From: Acidobacteriota bacterium
GTDB taxonomy: Bacteria; Acidobacteriota; Thermoanaerobaculia; Multivoradales; Multivoraceae
DNA length: 64,000 nt
Reading direction: 5' to 3'
NCBI GenBank assembly: GCA_028875725.1
Contig: JAPPCR010000006.1
Span: 1,309,786 to 1,373,785, forward strand
A program made the translations under genes and the position numbers. This document shows, piece after piece, positions 1-9,286 of this stretch. How positions within the stretch are numbered: position 1 is the stretch's first letter; every line of letters begins with the position of its first letter. The notes beneath the pieces are model-generated. The model had not been told where the DNA came from, made no database searches, and saw only the letters and a list, made by a program, of their open reading frames with translations.

Positions 1-1822
1 CGGGTCGCCACCAGCTCTCCGGACCGGCGGTGGTGATCAGGCTGTCGAGCTCTTCGGGTCTGAGCGCGCCGCGAACCCGCGCTTCGATCTCTCTCATCGT
101 TCCGGTCGTCGTGTCGAGCGGAGCGCCCACGGGCATCTCGACCTGCATGTTGAGCCGGCCCTCGTCGCTCTCGGGCATCAACTCGAGACCGATGATGGGC
201 ACCAGGGCGAAGGATCCGAGCAGGAGCACGACGGCCGTGGCCATCACCATTCCCGGCTTGCCGAGCGCCCACTCGATCATCCGGCCGTAGGCCATGTCGA
301 CCGGCCCGAGCGCCGCGACGCACTCGTCCGTCACCTGGCGGCTCTTCGGCACCTCACGCAGCCAGCGGGCGGCGGCGGCCGGAATCAACGTCAGGGCGAC
401 GAAGAGCGCGCAGAGCAGGGCGAAACTGACCGTGATCGCCAACTGGTTGAAGAAGATGCCGGCGAAACCGGAGATGAAGACGACCGGCAGGAAGACGGCC
501 ACCGTGGTCAATGTGCCGGCGGCGATCGCCATCGCTACCTCGTTGCTGCCGGCGACCGCAGCGGCGGTGGGGCGATCGCCTTCGTGGAGCCGGCGGTAGA
601 TGCTCTCGAGCACCACGATCGAACCGTCGACCAGCATGCCGACGCCGAGCGCGATGCCGGCCAGTGAGATCACGTTCAGGGTGAAACCGTTGAAGTACAT
701 CAGGGCGACCGTGGCCAGCACCGAGATCGGAATCGCGGCGCCGACGATCAACGTCGCCCGCATGTCGCGGAGGAAGAACATCAGCACGAGCACCGCCAGC
801 GCGGCGCCGAACAGTGCGCCCAGCTGGACGTTGTTCACCGCCTGGCGGATGAACTCGGCGCCGTCCATGAGGATCGTGATCTCGGCGCGGCCGGCGTAGT
901 CGCGGTTGATCGCGTCGATCTCCCGCTTCAGGCGGTCCACTACCTCGACCGTGTTCGCGCCGGACTGCTTCATCACGTACATCCGCATGCCTGCGGCGCC
1001 GTTGATCCACAGCTCGTTCGTCAGTTCGCGGATGCCGTCGTCGACCCGTCCGACGTCCCGCACCAGGATCGGCCGGCCGTCGCGGATGGCGACGATCGTG
1101 TTCTCGACGTCGACCTTGCGTTCGAACTCGCCGATCGCGCGGATCAGGACCTCCCGGCCGGTCTCCAGCATGTCGCCGGCGGAGACGTTGCGGTTCTCAC
1201 GCGACAGGGCGCTGGTGACCTCGCTCGGCGTGATGCCGAGCGCGGCCATGCGGTCGGCGGCGAGCTGGACCTGGATCTCTCGCACCCGACCGCCCTGGAC
1301 TTCCACCGAAGCGACGCCTGGCAGACGTTCCAGCCGCCGGCTGATCGTCTGCTCGGCCATGTGGCGGACCTGGCGTGCGTCGCCGCTGCCGGACAGGCCA
1401 AGGAAGACGACGGGCATGTCGGAGAGGTTGAACTTGAACAGGGTCGGTTCGGACGCGTCCTCGGGCAGCATGCCGCGCACGAAGTCGAGTTGCTCGCGGA
1501 TGTCGTTTACCACTTCGTTCAGGTCGACGCCCCAGTCGAACTGGGCCTGGATGCTGCTCATCCCCTCGGCGGACATGGAGTTCAACTGGTCGAGGCCGGT
1601 GACGGAGGAAAGGGCCTGCTCGACCGGCCTGGTGATCAGGGTCTCCATCTCTTCGGGCGCCACGCCCTCGTAGGTCGTCGTGATCGAGATCCGGGGCATG
1701 TCGACTTCGGGCATCAGGTCGACAGCGAGCTGGCGCACCGCGACCAGGCCGATCACGACGACGCAGACGTAGAGCATGGTCACGCCCACCGGGCGGTTGG
1801 CCGAAAGACGGGGGAGGTTCAT
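1..1822 (-). CDS. RND-family efflux transporter, inner-membrane pump subunit (partial, C-terminus outside window)
   Basis: Reads leftward from an ATG at 1822 and runs off the left edge, giving about 607 residues of a protein normally near 1,020. The N-terminus (MNLPRLSANRPVGVTM) followed by a hydrophobic helix and the porter segment with 'PEVDMPRISI' is typical of AcrB/MdtB-like pumps. Further in are the TM2-6 bundle ('ISLAGIALGVGMLVD', then 'VFLPVVFISGFAGIFF') and, near the window edge, the start of the second porter half. These pumps use the proton gradient to expel hydrophobic compounds through a membrane-fusion protein and a TolC-like channel. The start lies 8 bp after the membrane-fusion protein's stop, so the two are one operon with the GbsR/MarR-type regulator upstream. 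No TolC-like gene is visible; it may lie to the left. Substrate is unknown. Confidence 0.93.
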   Translation of the reverse strand, partial: MNLPRLSANRPVGVTMLYVCVVVIGLVAVRQLAVDLMPEVDMPRISITTTYEGVAPEEMETLITRPVEQALSSVTGLDQLNSMSAEGMSSIQAQFDWGVDLNEVVNDIREQLDFVRGMLPEDASEPTLFKFNLSDMPVVFLGLSGSGDARQVRHMAEQTISRRLERLPGVASVEVQGGRVREIQVQLAADRMAALGITPSEVTSALSRENRNVSAGDMLETGREVLIRAIGEFERKVDVENTIVAIRDGRPILVRDVGRVDDGIRELTNELWINGAAGMRMYVMKQSGANTVEVVDRLKREIDAINRDYAGRAEITILMDGAEFIRQAVNNVQLGALFGAALAVLVLMFFLRDMRATLIVGAAIPISVLATVALMYFNGFTLNVISLAGIALGVGMLVDGSIVVLESIYRRLHEGDRPTAAAVAGSNEVAMAIAAGTLTTVAVFLPVVFISGFAGIFFNQLAITVSFALLCALFVALTLIPAAAARWLREVPKSRQVTDECVAALGPVDMAYGRMIEWALGKPGMVMATAVVLLLGSFALVPIIGLELMPESDEGRLNMQVEMPVGAPLDTTTGTMREIEARVRGALRPEELDSLITTAGPESWWRP

Positions 1823-1830
1823 GTTCGGCC

Positions 1831-3084
1831 TCAGAATCCCGCGGCGCCGGTGGGGGAGGGTTCAGACTCGTCGTGGACGACTCGCACGGGCGAGCCGTGT
1901 CCCAACTGGTTGTGGCCCATCGTCAGGACGAGTTCACCGACCTCGATCGGACCGGCGATCGCACTGTACTCGCCGGAGCGGCCCGCGACGGTCACCGCGC
2001 GCCACTGGGCGAGGCCATCGACCGGCACCATGACGCCCGTGGAGCGTCCGCCGTCCATCGCTACCCGTTCCAGCAGGGCGGCGCCGGGGACGATCAGGGC
2101 GTTGTCGAGGTCGCGCAGGCTGACGGAGACGTCGGCGTACATGCCCGGCAGAAGCAGTTCGTCCGTTTCGGCAAGCTCGCCCTCGACCAGCACGGTGCGG
2201 TCGTTGCGGCGGACCTCGCCGGCGACACGAAGCACGGTGCCGGAGAAGGTCCGCTCGCCCGTGGCCTCGGTGGCCACGTCGACGGCGGCGCCGGTCTGGA
2301 CCGCCGAAAGATCCCGTTCGGGAACCCGGAACTGGACCAGGAGGGGCGCTTCCTCGACCAGGCGCAGGATCGGCGTGCCCGGCTGGACCAGGGCGCCGCG
2401 ATCCAGGTAGCGGTCCGAGACGACGGCGTCGAATGGTGCGCGCACGCGGGTGTTGGCGAACTGCTCGGCGAGCAGCGCCTCGCGGGCCGTCGACTGCTGG
2501 ACCTGGGCCTCGCCGGCGGCCAGGTTCGCCTTCGTCGTTGCGTACTGGGAGGAGACCTGCTGCTGCTCCTGCTCGGAGAGCAGGCCCTGGTCATAGAGCT
2601 CCATCGCCCGCTGGTAGTCGGCTTCGACGCCGACGAGCTCGGCGGCGGCGCGATCCCGGTTCGCTTCGGCGACGCCGAGCTGGCCGCGTGCCTCCTGGAG
2701 CTGGTTCCTCACTTCGATGTCCGCGATCACGGCGAGCACCGTGCCGGCGGCGACGTGCTGGCCGATACGCGCCGGTACGTCGACCAGGAGCCCCGAAACC
2801 TGGGGCGAGATGTCGGAGACCTCGCCGACGAGCTCGCCCGAGTAGGCGGTGCGCACGGAAAGGTGTCCGCGCCGCGCGGCGACGGCGCGCACTGGCACTG
2901 CCTGCGCCATCGTTGCGTCGCCTGCCTGGCCGCCGGCGCGGGCCTGCGACCCGAAGCCGAATACGAAGACGGCTGCCGCGACGAGCACGAGAGCCGCGAC
3001 GGCAAGCCCCGCGATCTGCGGACGACTGATCCGACGGCGGCGCCCGGGGTCCGCGCCTTCCTTCGATTGGTGAAACATGGCCAT
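1831..3084 (-). CDS. RND efflux periplasmic adaptor (membrane-fusion protein, HlyD/AcrA family)
   Basis: A 417-residue protein with a cytoplasmic, basic N-terminus (RRRRISRPQ), one membrane helix at about residues 24-45, then the usual adaptor order. First comes a lipoyl half-motif ('VSGLLVDVPARIGQHV'), then a helical hairpin rich in Ala/Glu/Gln (about 125-200), the second lipoyl half ('TRVRAPFDAVVSDRYL'), a beta-barrel domain and a membrane-proximal domain. It bridges the inner-membrane pump to an outer-membrane channel. A second in-frame ATG two codons downstream is an equally possible start. It precedes the pump gene by 8 bp and follows the regulator gene by 46 bp in the same direction. 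Confidence 0.93.
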   Translation of the reverse strand: MAMFHQSKEGADPGRRRRISRPQIAGLAVAALVLVAAAVFVFGFGSQARAGGQAGDATMAQAVPVRAVAARRGHLSVRTAYSGELVGEVSDISPQVSGLLVDVPARIGQHVAAGTVLAVIADIEVRNQLQEARGQLGVAEANRDRAAAELVGVEADYQRAMELYDQGLLSEQEQQQVSSQYATTKANLAAGEAQVQQSTAREALLAEQFANTRVRAPFDAVVSDRYLDRGALVQPGTPILRLVEEAPLLVQFRVPERDLSAVQTGAAVDVATEATGERTFSGTVLRVAGEVRRNDRTVLVEGELAETDELLLPGMYADVSVSLRDLDNALIVPGAALLERVAMDGGRSTGVMVPVDGLAQWRAVTVAGRSGEYSAIAGPIEVGELVLTMGHNQLGHGSPVRVVHDESEPSPTGAAGF

Positions 3085-3130
3085 GGGTTCGTCGTTCTCT
3101 TTCGTCTGGTGGGTTCTGCCGTCGCGTGGT

Positions 3131-3673
3131 CTACGCGCTTCCGGAGCCGGAGTTGCCCTTGTCGTCCGCCACGGCGCCGAGCACGTACTGGAGGCTGTCG
3201 GCGAGGATCGCGTAGAAGCGGATGAGCCGCTCCAGGCGCTCGACGACGACTTCGCCTCCCGCGTTCGGAGGTAGTGCCTGCTTCATCTCTTCCGCGCTGG
3301 CCTGGCGGTTCCGGTAGCGATCGGCGATTCGCAGCAGGAGACCCGGCTCTTCGTTGATCTGGAAGTAGTCGCGGCGGTCGCCCGGCCGGGTCACACGCTG
3401 GATGACGCCCATGTTCTCCAGCAGACGGGTGTTCGTGCTGATGCTGGCGCGGCTGACCCGAAGCCGCTCGGCGAGATGGTCGAAGCGGACCGGGTCGGGC
3501 GAGAGGATGAGCAGCCCGACGAGTCGGCCGGCGATCCGGGGCAGGCGATCCTCCTCGTGCGCCAGCCCCATCGCTTCGATGAAGCGCTCTTCCGCGGCGT
3601 GCAGGCTGATGTCGGCCGCGGCGGACGGCTCGGCGGGGCGGTCCGGCGCGGGAGTCGGTTCGGAGACGGTCAT
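3131..3673 (-). CDS. GbsR/MarR-type winged-helix transcriptional regulator
   Basis: A 180-residue protein with a winged helix at about residues 45-115: 'LVGLLILSPDPVRFDHLAERLRVSRASIS' is the DNA-recognition helix-turn-helix, and 'VTRPGDRRDYFQI' is the wing. The C-terminal 60 residues form a helix resembling the GbsR dimerisation segment. The first 30 residues are Pro/Ala-rich and probably disordered. It heads the efflux operon, so local control of the pump, perhaps in response to a pump substrate, is the natural inference. A good -35 box and an inverted repeat lie just upstream (see regulatory entry). No ligand can be read from the sequence. Confidence 0.85.
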   Translation of the reverse strand: MTVSEPTPAPDRPAEPSAAADISLHAAEERFIEAMGLAHEEDRLPRIAGRLVGLLILSPDPVRFDHLAERLRVSRASISTNTRLLENMGVIQRVTRPGDRRDYFQINEEPGLLLRIADRYRNRQASAEEMKQALPPNAGGEVVVERLERLIRFYAILADSLQYVLGAVADDKGNSGSGSA

Positions 3674-3680
3674 GAGTCAG

Positions 3681-3711
3681 GGATGTTGAATCATCCGGTT
3701 TGTTTTGTCAA
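3681..3711 (-). promoter_or_regulatory. Probable promoter and operator of the efflux operon
   Basis: On the minus strand a perfect -35 TTGACA (3711-3706) is followed after 17 bp by CAACAT (3688-3683, 3 of 6 to consensus). The -10 is embedded in the inverted repeat GGATG-N6-CATCC (3681-3696). Predicted transcription would begin close to 3676, leaving almost no 5' leader before the ATG at 3673. The overlap of an inverted repeat with the -10 suggests autoregulation by the winged-helix protein. This is inference. Confidence 0.4.
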
Positions 3712-3778
3712 GACTGAACAGGATGAAACTGATGAACGAAGTGGCTTTTCTGCGGCGCAAGCCACTAGGCTCGCCTTC

Positions 3779-4162
3779 ATGTCTTCCTCGCGGCGTGGCT
3801 CAGGTCCCCGCTTCCTGCCCCTGCTGCTCGGCCTGGCGATGCTGGTCTTCGGCCTGCTGCAGATCAACGACCCGGATCCGCTGATCTGGGTGTCCTACTA
3901 CGCCGCGATCGCCTGCGCCTGCACGGTCGCCGCCTACCGGCCGCTACCGAGGTTCGTGTTCCTGGCGTTGGCGGCCGTCACCGTCGCGGGGGCCGGCCTG
4001 ACTCTGCCCGGCTTCGCGGACTGGATACTGAACCGCCCGACCAGTGACCTTTGGGCGCCGATGTCCGCGGACCGGATGTACATCGAGCACAGCCGAGAGC
4101 TCCTGGGACTGTTGATTGCCGGCGCCTTCCTCGTGACCGCGGACAGGCTCTCGCGACGCTAG
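3779..4162 (+). CDS. TMEM220-like small integral membrane protein
   Basis: A 127-residue protein starting at ATG 3779, chosen because the frame upstream is antisense to the regulator and the hydrophobic core begins directly after this Met. Four membrane helices are visible (about 12-28, 31-48, 54-72 and 103-118). The motif 'FGLLQINDPDPLIWVSYY' in the first loop is characteristic of the TMEM220 family (Asn-Asp-Pro-Asp followed by Trp). The function of that family is not established. It is divergent from the efflux regulator, separated by 105 bp, and ends 9 bp from the convergent neighbour. The relation to the efflux operon is unclear. Confidence 0.75.
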   Translation: MSSSRRGSGPRFLPLLLGLAMLVFGLLQINDPDPLIWVSYYAAIACACTVAAYRPLPRFVFLALAAVTVAGAGLTLPGFADWILNRPTSDLWAPMSADRMYIEHSRELLGLLIAGAFLVTADRLSRR

Positions 4163-4171
4163 GAGCCAGCG

Positions 4172-5470
4172 CTACGGTTCGCTCTCCGGTACCCCGGCGC
4201 TCATCATGAAGCCCATCATCATCTCGTCGGTGGAGGGCTGGCCGAAGCGCACCGTGCGATTCGAGTCGAAGCCGTAGCGCGCCGCTTTCTCGGCCGAGTT
4301 GTCGTACCAGGCGGTGTAGTCGATTCGCGTGCCCTTCGGGATGCGTTTCATCTGGTCGTAGTAGTAGACCGTCTGCCAGGAGAAGTCGAACTCGGGCACT
4401 TCAAGCAGTACCTCGGTCGTGCCGTCGGGGTAGAACGCCTCGAAGCGTGCGGCCTTCCCGCGCATGTGCATGTGCGGCATGAGCGCGATGATGTCCGTGT
4501 CGCGCCGGGCGACGGTGGAGTAGGGGCCGACCTGGTGGTTGCCGTCATTCGGCGGAATGGCGAACGTGAAGTTCATGATCGGCCGGAGCCCCGAGCCGAG
4601 CGAACGCTCGACCGGTTCATCGGCGAAGACGAAGCCGATCGACGACCGGTCCCACTTGCCGGTGCCTTCGCCTGCCTCCTTGTGGTAGTGGATGTCGAAA
4701 GTCACCCGTGAGCCCTTCCTGAGCAGGAAACCGTAGCCCTCCGGATACCGGTTCGCGTCGCTGCCGGAGGAGACGCCGCCCATGTAGCTGCCGGCGTTCT
4801 CCGGCGACGGGGCGATCTGATCCTGGTTCGGAAACTCGGGCGGCGCCGGCAGCTCGCCGTTCTCGTCCGGCGGCAGCAGGTGGAGGTTGAAGTGGTGGAT
4901 GATGTCGCTGTCCGGCTTGCACTGGAAGGCGACGACCCAGCGGTCCTCCGGCAGGTCCTCCTCGGTGAGCACGTAGGAGAACGCGGCATAGAGGTCGTCC
5001 ACGTCGTCCTCGACGAAGTAGGGCTCCGGCATCGTCACGACGAGGTCGGGCTCGCCGACGACCCAGCCTCCGGTGCTCGGAAACTCGCGCGGCGGCGGGG
5101 CTTCGGCGGCGTCGCCGGGGGCCGCGCCGCTTCCGGCCCAGTTGACCAGGGTCTCGATCTCCGCCTGGTCAAGCACCCGTTCGTTCGCGAATGTGCCGTC
5201 GTGCTGCGGGTGGGCGTCCCACGGCGGCATCTCGCGCGCCGCTACCGTCCGCGCGATCGACCGGGCCCAGGGCCGCACCTCGGCGTAGGTGGTCAGGGCC
5301 ATCGGCGCCCTCATCCCGCCGTAGTTGGCTCCCGCCGGGCGGTGACAGTCCTGGCAGTGCATCTGCAGAACGGGCAGCACATCGCCGTAGAAGGTCGGCG
5401 CGTCGCGGTCGGCGGCGGCGGCCGGAGTGACGACGAGGAGGGCGAGTGCGAACGGGACTGTGCGGTTCAT
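4172..5470 (-). CDS. Secreted cytochrome c / copper type II monooxygenase-like protein
   Basis: Start ATG at 5470 gives 432 residues and a clean Sec signal peptide (MNRTVPFALALLVVTPAAAA). A longer upstream frame lacks a signal sequence and is rejected. A c-type heme motif (CQDCH) follows the signal, with 'REMPPWDAHPQH' carrying a candidate distal Met. The C-terminal two-thirds resembles the copper type II ascorbate-dependent monooxygenase fold: 'IIHHFNLHLLP' and 'LMPHMHMRGKA' match the His-rich copper sites of that family. Many such cytochrome-monooxygenase proteins are encoded in Acidobacteriota-type genomes, and their substrates are not known. The heme domain could supply electrons in place of ascorbate; this is inference. 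It lies downstream of smc in the same direction, but the 110-bp gap with a hairpin argues for separate transcription. Confidence 0.75.
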   Translation of the reverse strand: MNRTVPFALALLVVTPAAAADRDAPTFYGDVLPVLQMHCQDCHRPAGANYGGMRAPMALTTYAEVRPWARSIARTVAAREMPPWDAHPQHDGTFANERVLDQAEIETLVNWAGSGAAPGDAAEAPPPREFPSTGGWVVGEPDLVVTMPEPYFVEDDVDDLYAAFSYVLTEEDLPEDRWVVAFQCKPDSDIIHHFNLHLLPPDENGELPAPPEFPNQDQIAPSPENAGSYMGGVSSGSDANRYPEGYGFLLRKGSRVTFDIHYHKEAGEGTGKWDRSSIGFVFADEPVERSLGSGLRPIMNFTFAIPPNDGNHQVGPYSTVARRDTDIIALMPHMHMRGKAARFEAFYPDGTTEVLLEVPEFDFSWQTVYYYDQMKRIPKGTRIDYTAWYDNSAEKAARYGFDSNRTVRFGQPSTDEMMMGFMMSAGVPESEP

Positions 5471-5535
5471 GGCGTCAGGGTACCAGCGGAAGCCCGGAGC
5501 CGGAGTGGCCCGGCCGCTGCGCGGCGCGCCGCGAT

Positions 5536-5575
5536 GCCGGCCAGAAGGCCGGCGCACCCAGGCCGGCGCAACCAG
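5536..5575. repeat. Hairpin plus short direct repeat downstream of smc
   Basis: A perfect 7-bp stem GCCGGCC-AGAA-GGCCGGC occupies 5536-5553, and the block AGGCCGGCGCA occurs twice in tandem around it (5546-5570). It sits 5 bp beyond the smc stop on the smc transcript's 3' side. It could end or stabilise the smc mRNA or be one of the genome's dispersed intergenic repeats. There is no T-tract. Confidence 0.4.
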
Positions 5576-5580
5576 TGGGC

Positions 5581-8500
5581 TCAGGCGGTCGCCAACTGGC
5601 GCTCGGGGTGCATCTCGTCGACATCGACGCCGACGATCCTCGATACGCCGCGTTCCTCCATCGTCACTCCGTAGAGCGTGCTCGCCACCTGCATCGTCAG
5701 CTTGTTGTGGGTGATGATGAGGAACTGGGTTTCCGCCGACATCCGCTGCAGCATGTCGACGAAGCGCAGGATGTTCGCGTCGTCGAGCGGCGCGTCGACT
5801 TCATCGAGGATGCAGAACGGGGATGGCTTCGTCTGGAAGAGGGCGAACAGCAGGGCGATCGCCGCTAGCGCCTTCTCCCCGCCCGAGAGCAGCATGATGT
5901 TCTGGGCGCGCTTGCCCGGTGGCCGGGCGGTGATCTCGATGCCGCAGTCCAGCGGGTCCTCCTCGTCCATCAGGCGCATTTCGGCATCGCCGCCACGGAA
6001 GAGTTCGGTGAAGGTGCGGCCGAAGTTCTCGTTGACCTCACTGAAGGCGGCGACGAAGCGCTCGGAGGAGGTCCTGTCGATGTCGCGGATCGTGCGCTTC
6101 AGGCTCTCGACGGAGGACGCCACGTCAGTACGCTGTCCGGTCAGGAACGTGTGGCGCTCCTGCTGCTCGTCGTACTCGTCGGCGGCCAGCACGTTGACCG
6201 GTCCCATCCGCTCCAGCAGGGTACGCCGCTGTTCGAGCTCCTCGGTCATGGCATCGAGGTCGGGGACTTCACCGTCCGGCCGGGCAGGCGCTTCCTGGCT
6301 GGCCAACTCGCGCCCGAACTCTTCGCGGTAGTCCCCTTCGAGGTGTTCGGCGTCCTGGCGCAGGCCCGCCTGCCGTACGCGCAGGTCCTCGATCCGGTCG
6401 CGCTGTTCGTCGCGCCGGGCGCCGAGGTCGCGCATTCGGGCCTCCAATTCGCGTCCGCGGCCCCGCTCTTCCTCGAGAGCCTCCTGGGCGGCGGTCGCTT
6501 CGTCTCTCGCGCTCGTCCGCTCGGCCAGGGCGTTGTCGAGTTCCCGCCGTGCCCGGGTGGATGCCTCCTCGAGTTCGATGAGGCGTCCGCGCAGCCGCTC
6601 CTGCTCGGCGAGCCACTCATTGTCGGCCTCGCGCAGACTCGCGATTCGCTGCTCCAGTCTCTCCGTCTCGTTTCGCTCCGTAGCTGAGCGCTCCTCGATC
6701 AGTTCGAGCTGGCCCTGCCGGCCGGCCCCCGCCGTGACGCGCTCCTCGCGCTCCTCACGGGCCCGCTCGACGGCGGCGGCCGCTTCCTGGACTGCCCGTT
6801 CCAGACTGCGATGAACCGTCTCGCGGGCTTCGATGTCGGTCTGGATCTGTGCCTGGCGACTCTCCGCCTCGGCGATCTTGCGAATCAGTTCGTCGCGCTC
6901 GCTCTCGGCCGCCGCGCTTTCGCGAGCCTGTACGGCGCGCCGTTCGGTGATGTCCTCGAGGCGGGCCCTGGCGACTGCGAGCTGTTCCCGGAGATCGGCC
7001 GCGGCCTTCTCGATCCGCCGACCTTCCAGGGCGGCGTCGCGGACGCTCCCGGCGGCTCCATCGATCTCGCTGCTGAGCGTTGTGCAGCGTTCCTTGAGTT
7101 CGTCCGTACGTCGGACGAGGTCGTCGAGCTCGCGTTGACGGCCCAGAGCGCCCGGCGCCGCGCCTTCGCCGCGCACGGTGACGCGGCCGGCCTCGATCCA
7201 GAGCCGGTCCCGGCACAGGAAGGCGACGTCCGGGTTGTCCGCCGCCAGGCGTTCCGCCGCCTCGGGGCTGGAGAGGAGGCAACCGGGGGGGAGCGAGGCG
7301 CGCAGTTCTTCGGGCAGGCCGAGCGCCGTCCACACGTCGCCGACGATCTCCGGATCGTCGAGTTCCGCGATTTTCTTGAGCCCTGGCAGGGGCTTCCGTG
7401 TCTCGGCCGGCCGAAGGAGCGTGACCTGGTGTTCCAAGCCGGCGAGAGCGCGGGCGATGGCCACGGCATCTTCGTCGCCGGGGGTCAGGACGGCGTTGCG
7501 CAGCGGGCCCAGGAAGAGGTCGAGGCTGTCTTCCCAGCCCGCCGGCACGTTCACTTCGTCGCCGAGGAAGCGGGGCTCCGAAAGCCCCAGATCGAGCAGA
7601 GCGCCGCGGATTCCGGTTCGCAGCTCCTCGTCGCGCTGACCGAGCTCGCGGAGAACGGCCGTCCGCTTCTGGGCCTCGACGAGCTCCTCGCGGCGCGTTT
7701 CCCGTTCGGCCTGGGCCGCCTGCCGCCGGTTCCGGCTCGCTTCAAGGGCCGTGGCGGCACGCTGGGCGGCCTGGGTCTCGGTGGTCAGGGCGATGTCCAG
7801 CGTCTCCACCTTGGCGCCTACGCTCTTGACGTCGACGTCGATCGAGCGGAGCGCGTCCCTGCTGCGTTCCAGCGTCGTTTCGGCTCGGTCGCGGCGGTCG
7901 ACCGCCTTCTCGGTGACGATGCGCTCGGCGACCAGGCGGCTCCTCAGCCCGTCCATCCCCACGCGCGATGCCGCCTGTTCCTCGAGCAGATCACGATGTC
8001 GCCTGCGCGCGTCCTCGATAGCGGTATCGGCCTCGTCGATCCGGCGGCGGTCGTCGTGGACCTTCGCCAGCGCCTCTTCGCGCTCCGAAAGGAACATCTG
8101 CCGGCGTCCGGCGAGAACGGCGAGGGCCTCCTCGGCCGCCGCCAGTTCGCGGCGCCGCGTCTCCTCGCTTCGGGCGCCGGCTTCCAGCCGCTCGGCGATT
8201 TCCGCCCGGGTGGCGCGGCCGCCCTTGATCAGTTCCTGGCGCCCCTCGATCGTCGCCAGCAGGGTGGCCTGACGTTCGTGCGAGCGGACGGCCTCTCCGG
8301 TGCGTGCGTCGATGGTGTGACGGCACTCGGCGAGTTCCGCGTTGCCGCGGGCGATCTCCGCCAGGAGTTCCGCCTCCCGGTTGGCCTCCTGTCCCAGAGC
8401 CGACCCGAGTTCCCCGAGCTCGCCCTGGAGCTTCGCCCAACGTGCCAGGAGCACGGCGTCGAGCAGCTCGCGGTAGGCCCCCCTGCGTTCGCGGTGGCGC

Positions 8501-9141
8501 CGCGCGGCGTTCGCCTGCCTCTTGAGCGAGCGAAGACTGCGCTCGACCTCGGAGATGATGTCGTCGAGCCGGAGCAGGTCGGCGGTCGCGTCCTCGAGCT
8601 TCAGGCTGGCGAGGCGCTTGCGGTTCTTGTAACGGGTGATCCCGGCCGCTTCCTCGATCAGCTTGCGGCGTTCCTGGGGCTTGCCGGAGAGGATCATCCC
8701 GATCCGCCCCTGCTCGATCACGGAGTAGGCGCGGATGCCCAGACCCGTGTCCATCAGGATGTCGCGGATGTCCTTGAGCCGGGCCACCCGGTCGTTCAGC
8801 CGGTACTGGCCCTCGCCGCCGCGGAAGATCCGCCGCCCGATCGTGATGCGGCCGTCCTCGGCGTTCTCGACGCTGCCGTCGGTGAGGAAGGTGAGGCTGA
8901 CCTCGGCCATCCCAAGGGGCTTGCGCTGGCCGCTGCCATTGAATATGACCTCCTCCATGGAGCTGCCGCGCAGCGACTTGGGGCTCTGCTCGCCGAGCAC
9001 CCAGGTGATGGCCTCTGCCAGGTTGCTCTTGCCGCAGCCGTTCGGTCCGACGATCGCCGTGATGCCGCGGGCGAAGCGGCTCGTTACCGGGTCGACGAAG
9101 GTCTTGAAGCCGTTGACTTCAAGGCTTTCCAGTTTGAGCAT
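5581..9141 (-). CDS. smc: Chromosome segregation protein SMC
   Basis: Full-length SMC of 1,186 residues, normal for the family. Walker A 'GPNGCGKSNLAEAI' lies near residue 32. A long heptad-rich coiled coil follows, then a hinge around residues 510-650 ('GLSEPRFLGDEVNVP' onward) and a returning coiled coil. The C-terminal head has the ABC signature 'LLSGGEKALAAIALLF' and Walker B 'FCILDEVDAPLDDANI' near residues 1083-1125. SMC dimers with ScpA/ScpB compact and organise the replicated chromosome. The gene stands alone here: no ftsY, scpA or scpB is adjacent. It is divergent from pyrR with 145 bp between. Confidence 0.98.
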   Translation of the reverse strand: MLKLESLEVNGFKTFVDPVTSRFARGITAIVGPNGCGKSNLAEAITWVLGEQSPKSLRGSSMEEVIFNGSGQRKPLGMAEVSLTFLTDGSVENAEDGRITIGRRIFRGGEGQYRLNDRVARLKDIRDILMDTGLGIRAYSVIEQGRIGMILSGKPQERRKLIEEAAGITRYKNRKRLASLKLEDATADLLRLDDIISEVERSLRSLKRQANAARRHRERRGAYRELLDAVLLARWAKLQGELGELGSALGQEANREAELLAEIARGNAELAECRHTIDARTGEAVRSHERQATLLATIEGRQELIKGGRATRAEIAERLEAGARSEETRRRELAAAEEALAVLAGRRQMFLSEREEALAKVHDDRRRIDEADTAIEDARRRHRDLLEEQAASRVGMDGLRSRLVAERIVTEKAVDRRDRAETTLERSRDALRSIDVDVKSVGAKVETLDIALTTETQAAQRAATALEASRNRRQAAQAERETRREELVEAQKRTAVLRELGQRDEELRTGIRGALLDLGLSEPRFLGDEVNVPAGWEDSLDLFLGPLRNAVLTPGDEDAVAIARALAGLEHQVTLLRPAETRKPLPGLKKIAELDDPEIVGDVWTALGLPEELRASLPPGCLLSSPEAAERLAADNPDVAFLCRDRLWIEAGRVTVRGEGAAPGALGRQRELDDLVRRTDELKERCTTLSSEIDGAAGSVRDAALEGRRIEKAAADLREQLAVARARLEDITERRAVQARESAAAESERDELIRKIAEAESRQAQIQTDIEARETVHRSLERAVQEAAAAVERAREEREERVTAGAGRQGQLELIEERSATERNETERLEQRIASLREADNEWLAEQERLRGRLIELEEASTRARRELDNALAERTSARDEATAAQEALEEERGRGRELEARMRDLGARRDEQRDRIEDLRVRQAGLRQDAEHLEGDYREEFGRELASQEAPARPDGEVPDLDAMTEELEQRRTLLERMGPVNVLAADEYDEQQERHTFLTGQRTDVASSVESLKRTIRDIDRTSSERFVAAFSEVNENFGRTFTELFRGGDAEMRLMDEEDPLDCGIEITARPPGKRAQNIMLLSGGEKALAAIALLFALFQTKPSPFCILDEVDAPLDDANILRFVDMLQRMSAETQFLIITHNKLTMQVASTLYGVTMEERGVSRIVGVDVDEMHPERQLATA

Positions 9142-9182
9142 GGTTGGCGTGGCGGGGAATCGGGCCTTTCCGGCCCTTGGGG

Positions 9183-9212
9183 AAGATAACAGGATTCATG
9201 CATAAGTCACAA
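9183..9212 (-). promoter_or_regulatory. Candidate smc promoter
   Basis: Minus-strand TTGTGA (9212-9207), an 18-bp spacer, then TATCTT (9188-9183) preceded by TG (extended -10). It would place transcription start near 9176, about 35 nt ahead of the smc ATG at 9141. It is supported only by consensus matching. Confidence 0.3.
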
Positions 9213-9215
9213 GTA

Positions 9216-9245
9216 GTTGTGCCGGTGGTCGTTCCCGGCCACAAC
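9216..9245 (+). promoter_or_regulatory. Leader hairpin upstream of pyrR
   Basis: GTTGTGCCGG (9216-9225) pairs with CCGGCCACAAC (9235-9245) with one bulged base, forming a stem-loop about 41 nt ahead of the pyrR GTG. PyrR proteins in other bacteria bind leader RNA hairpins, so autoregulation is conceivable. The loop does not clearly match the known Gram-positive PyrR-binding sequence, so this is a weak call. Confidence 0.25.
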
Positions 9246-9286
9246 ATGTGGCGTCTCGGGCGCGCCGCTGATACGCTGCCACGGCG

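Noticed and set aside
6811..9189. A 792-residue plus-strand open frame
   Set aside because: It is antisense to smc, which has intact Walker A, Walker B and signature motifs.
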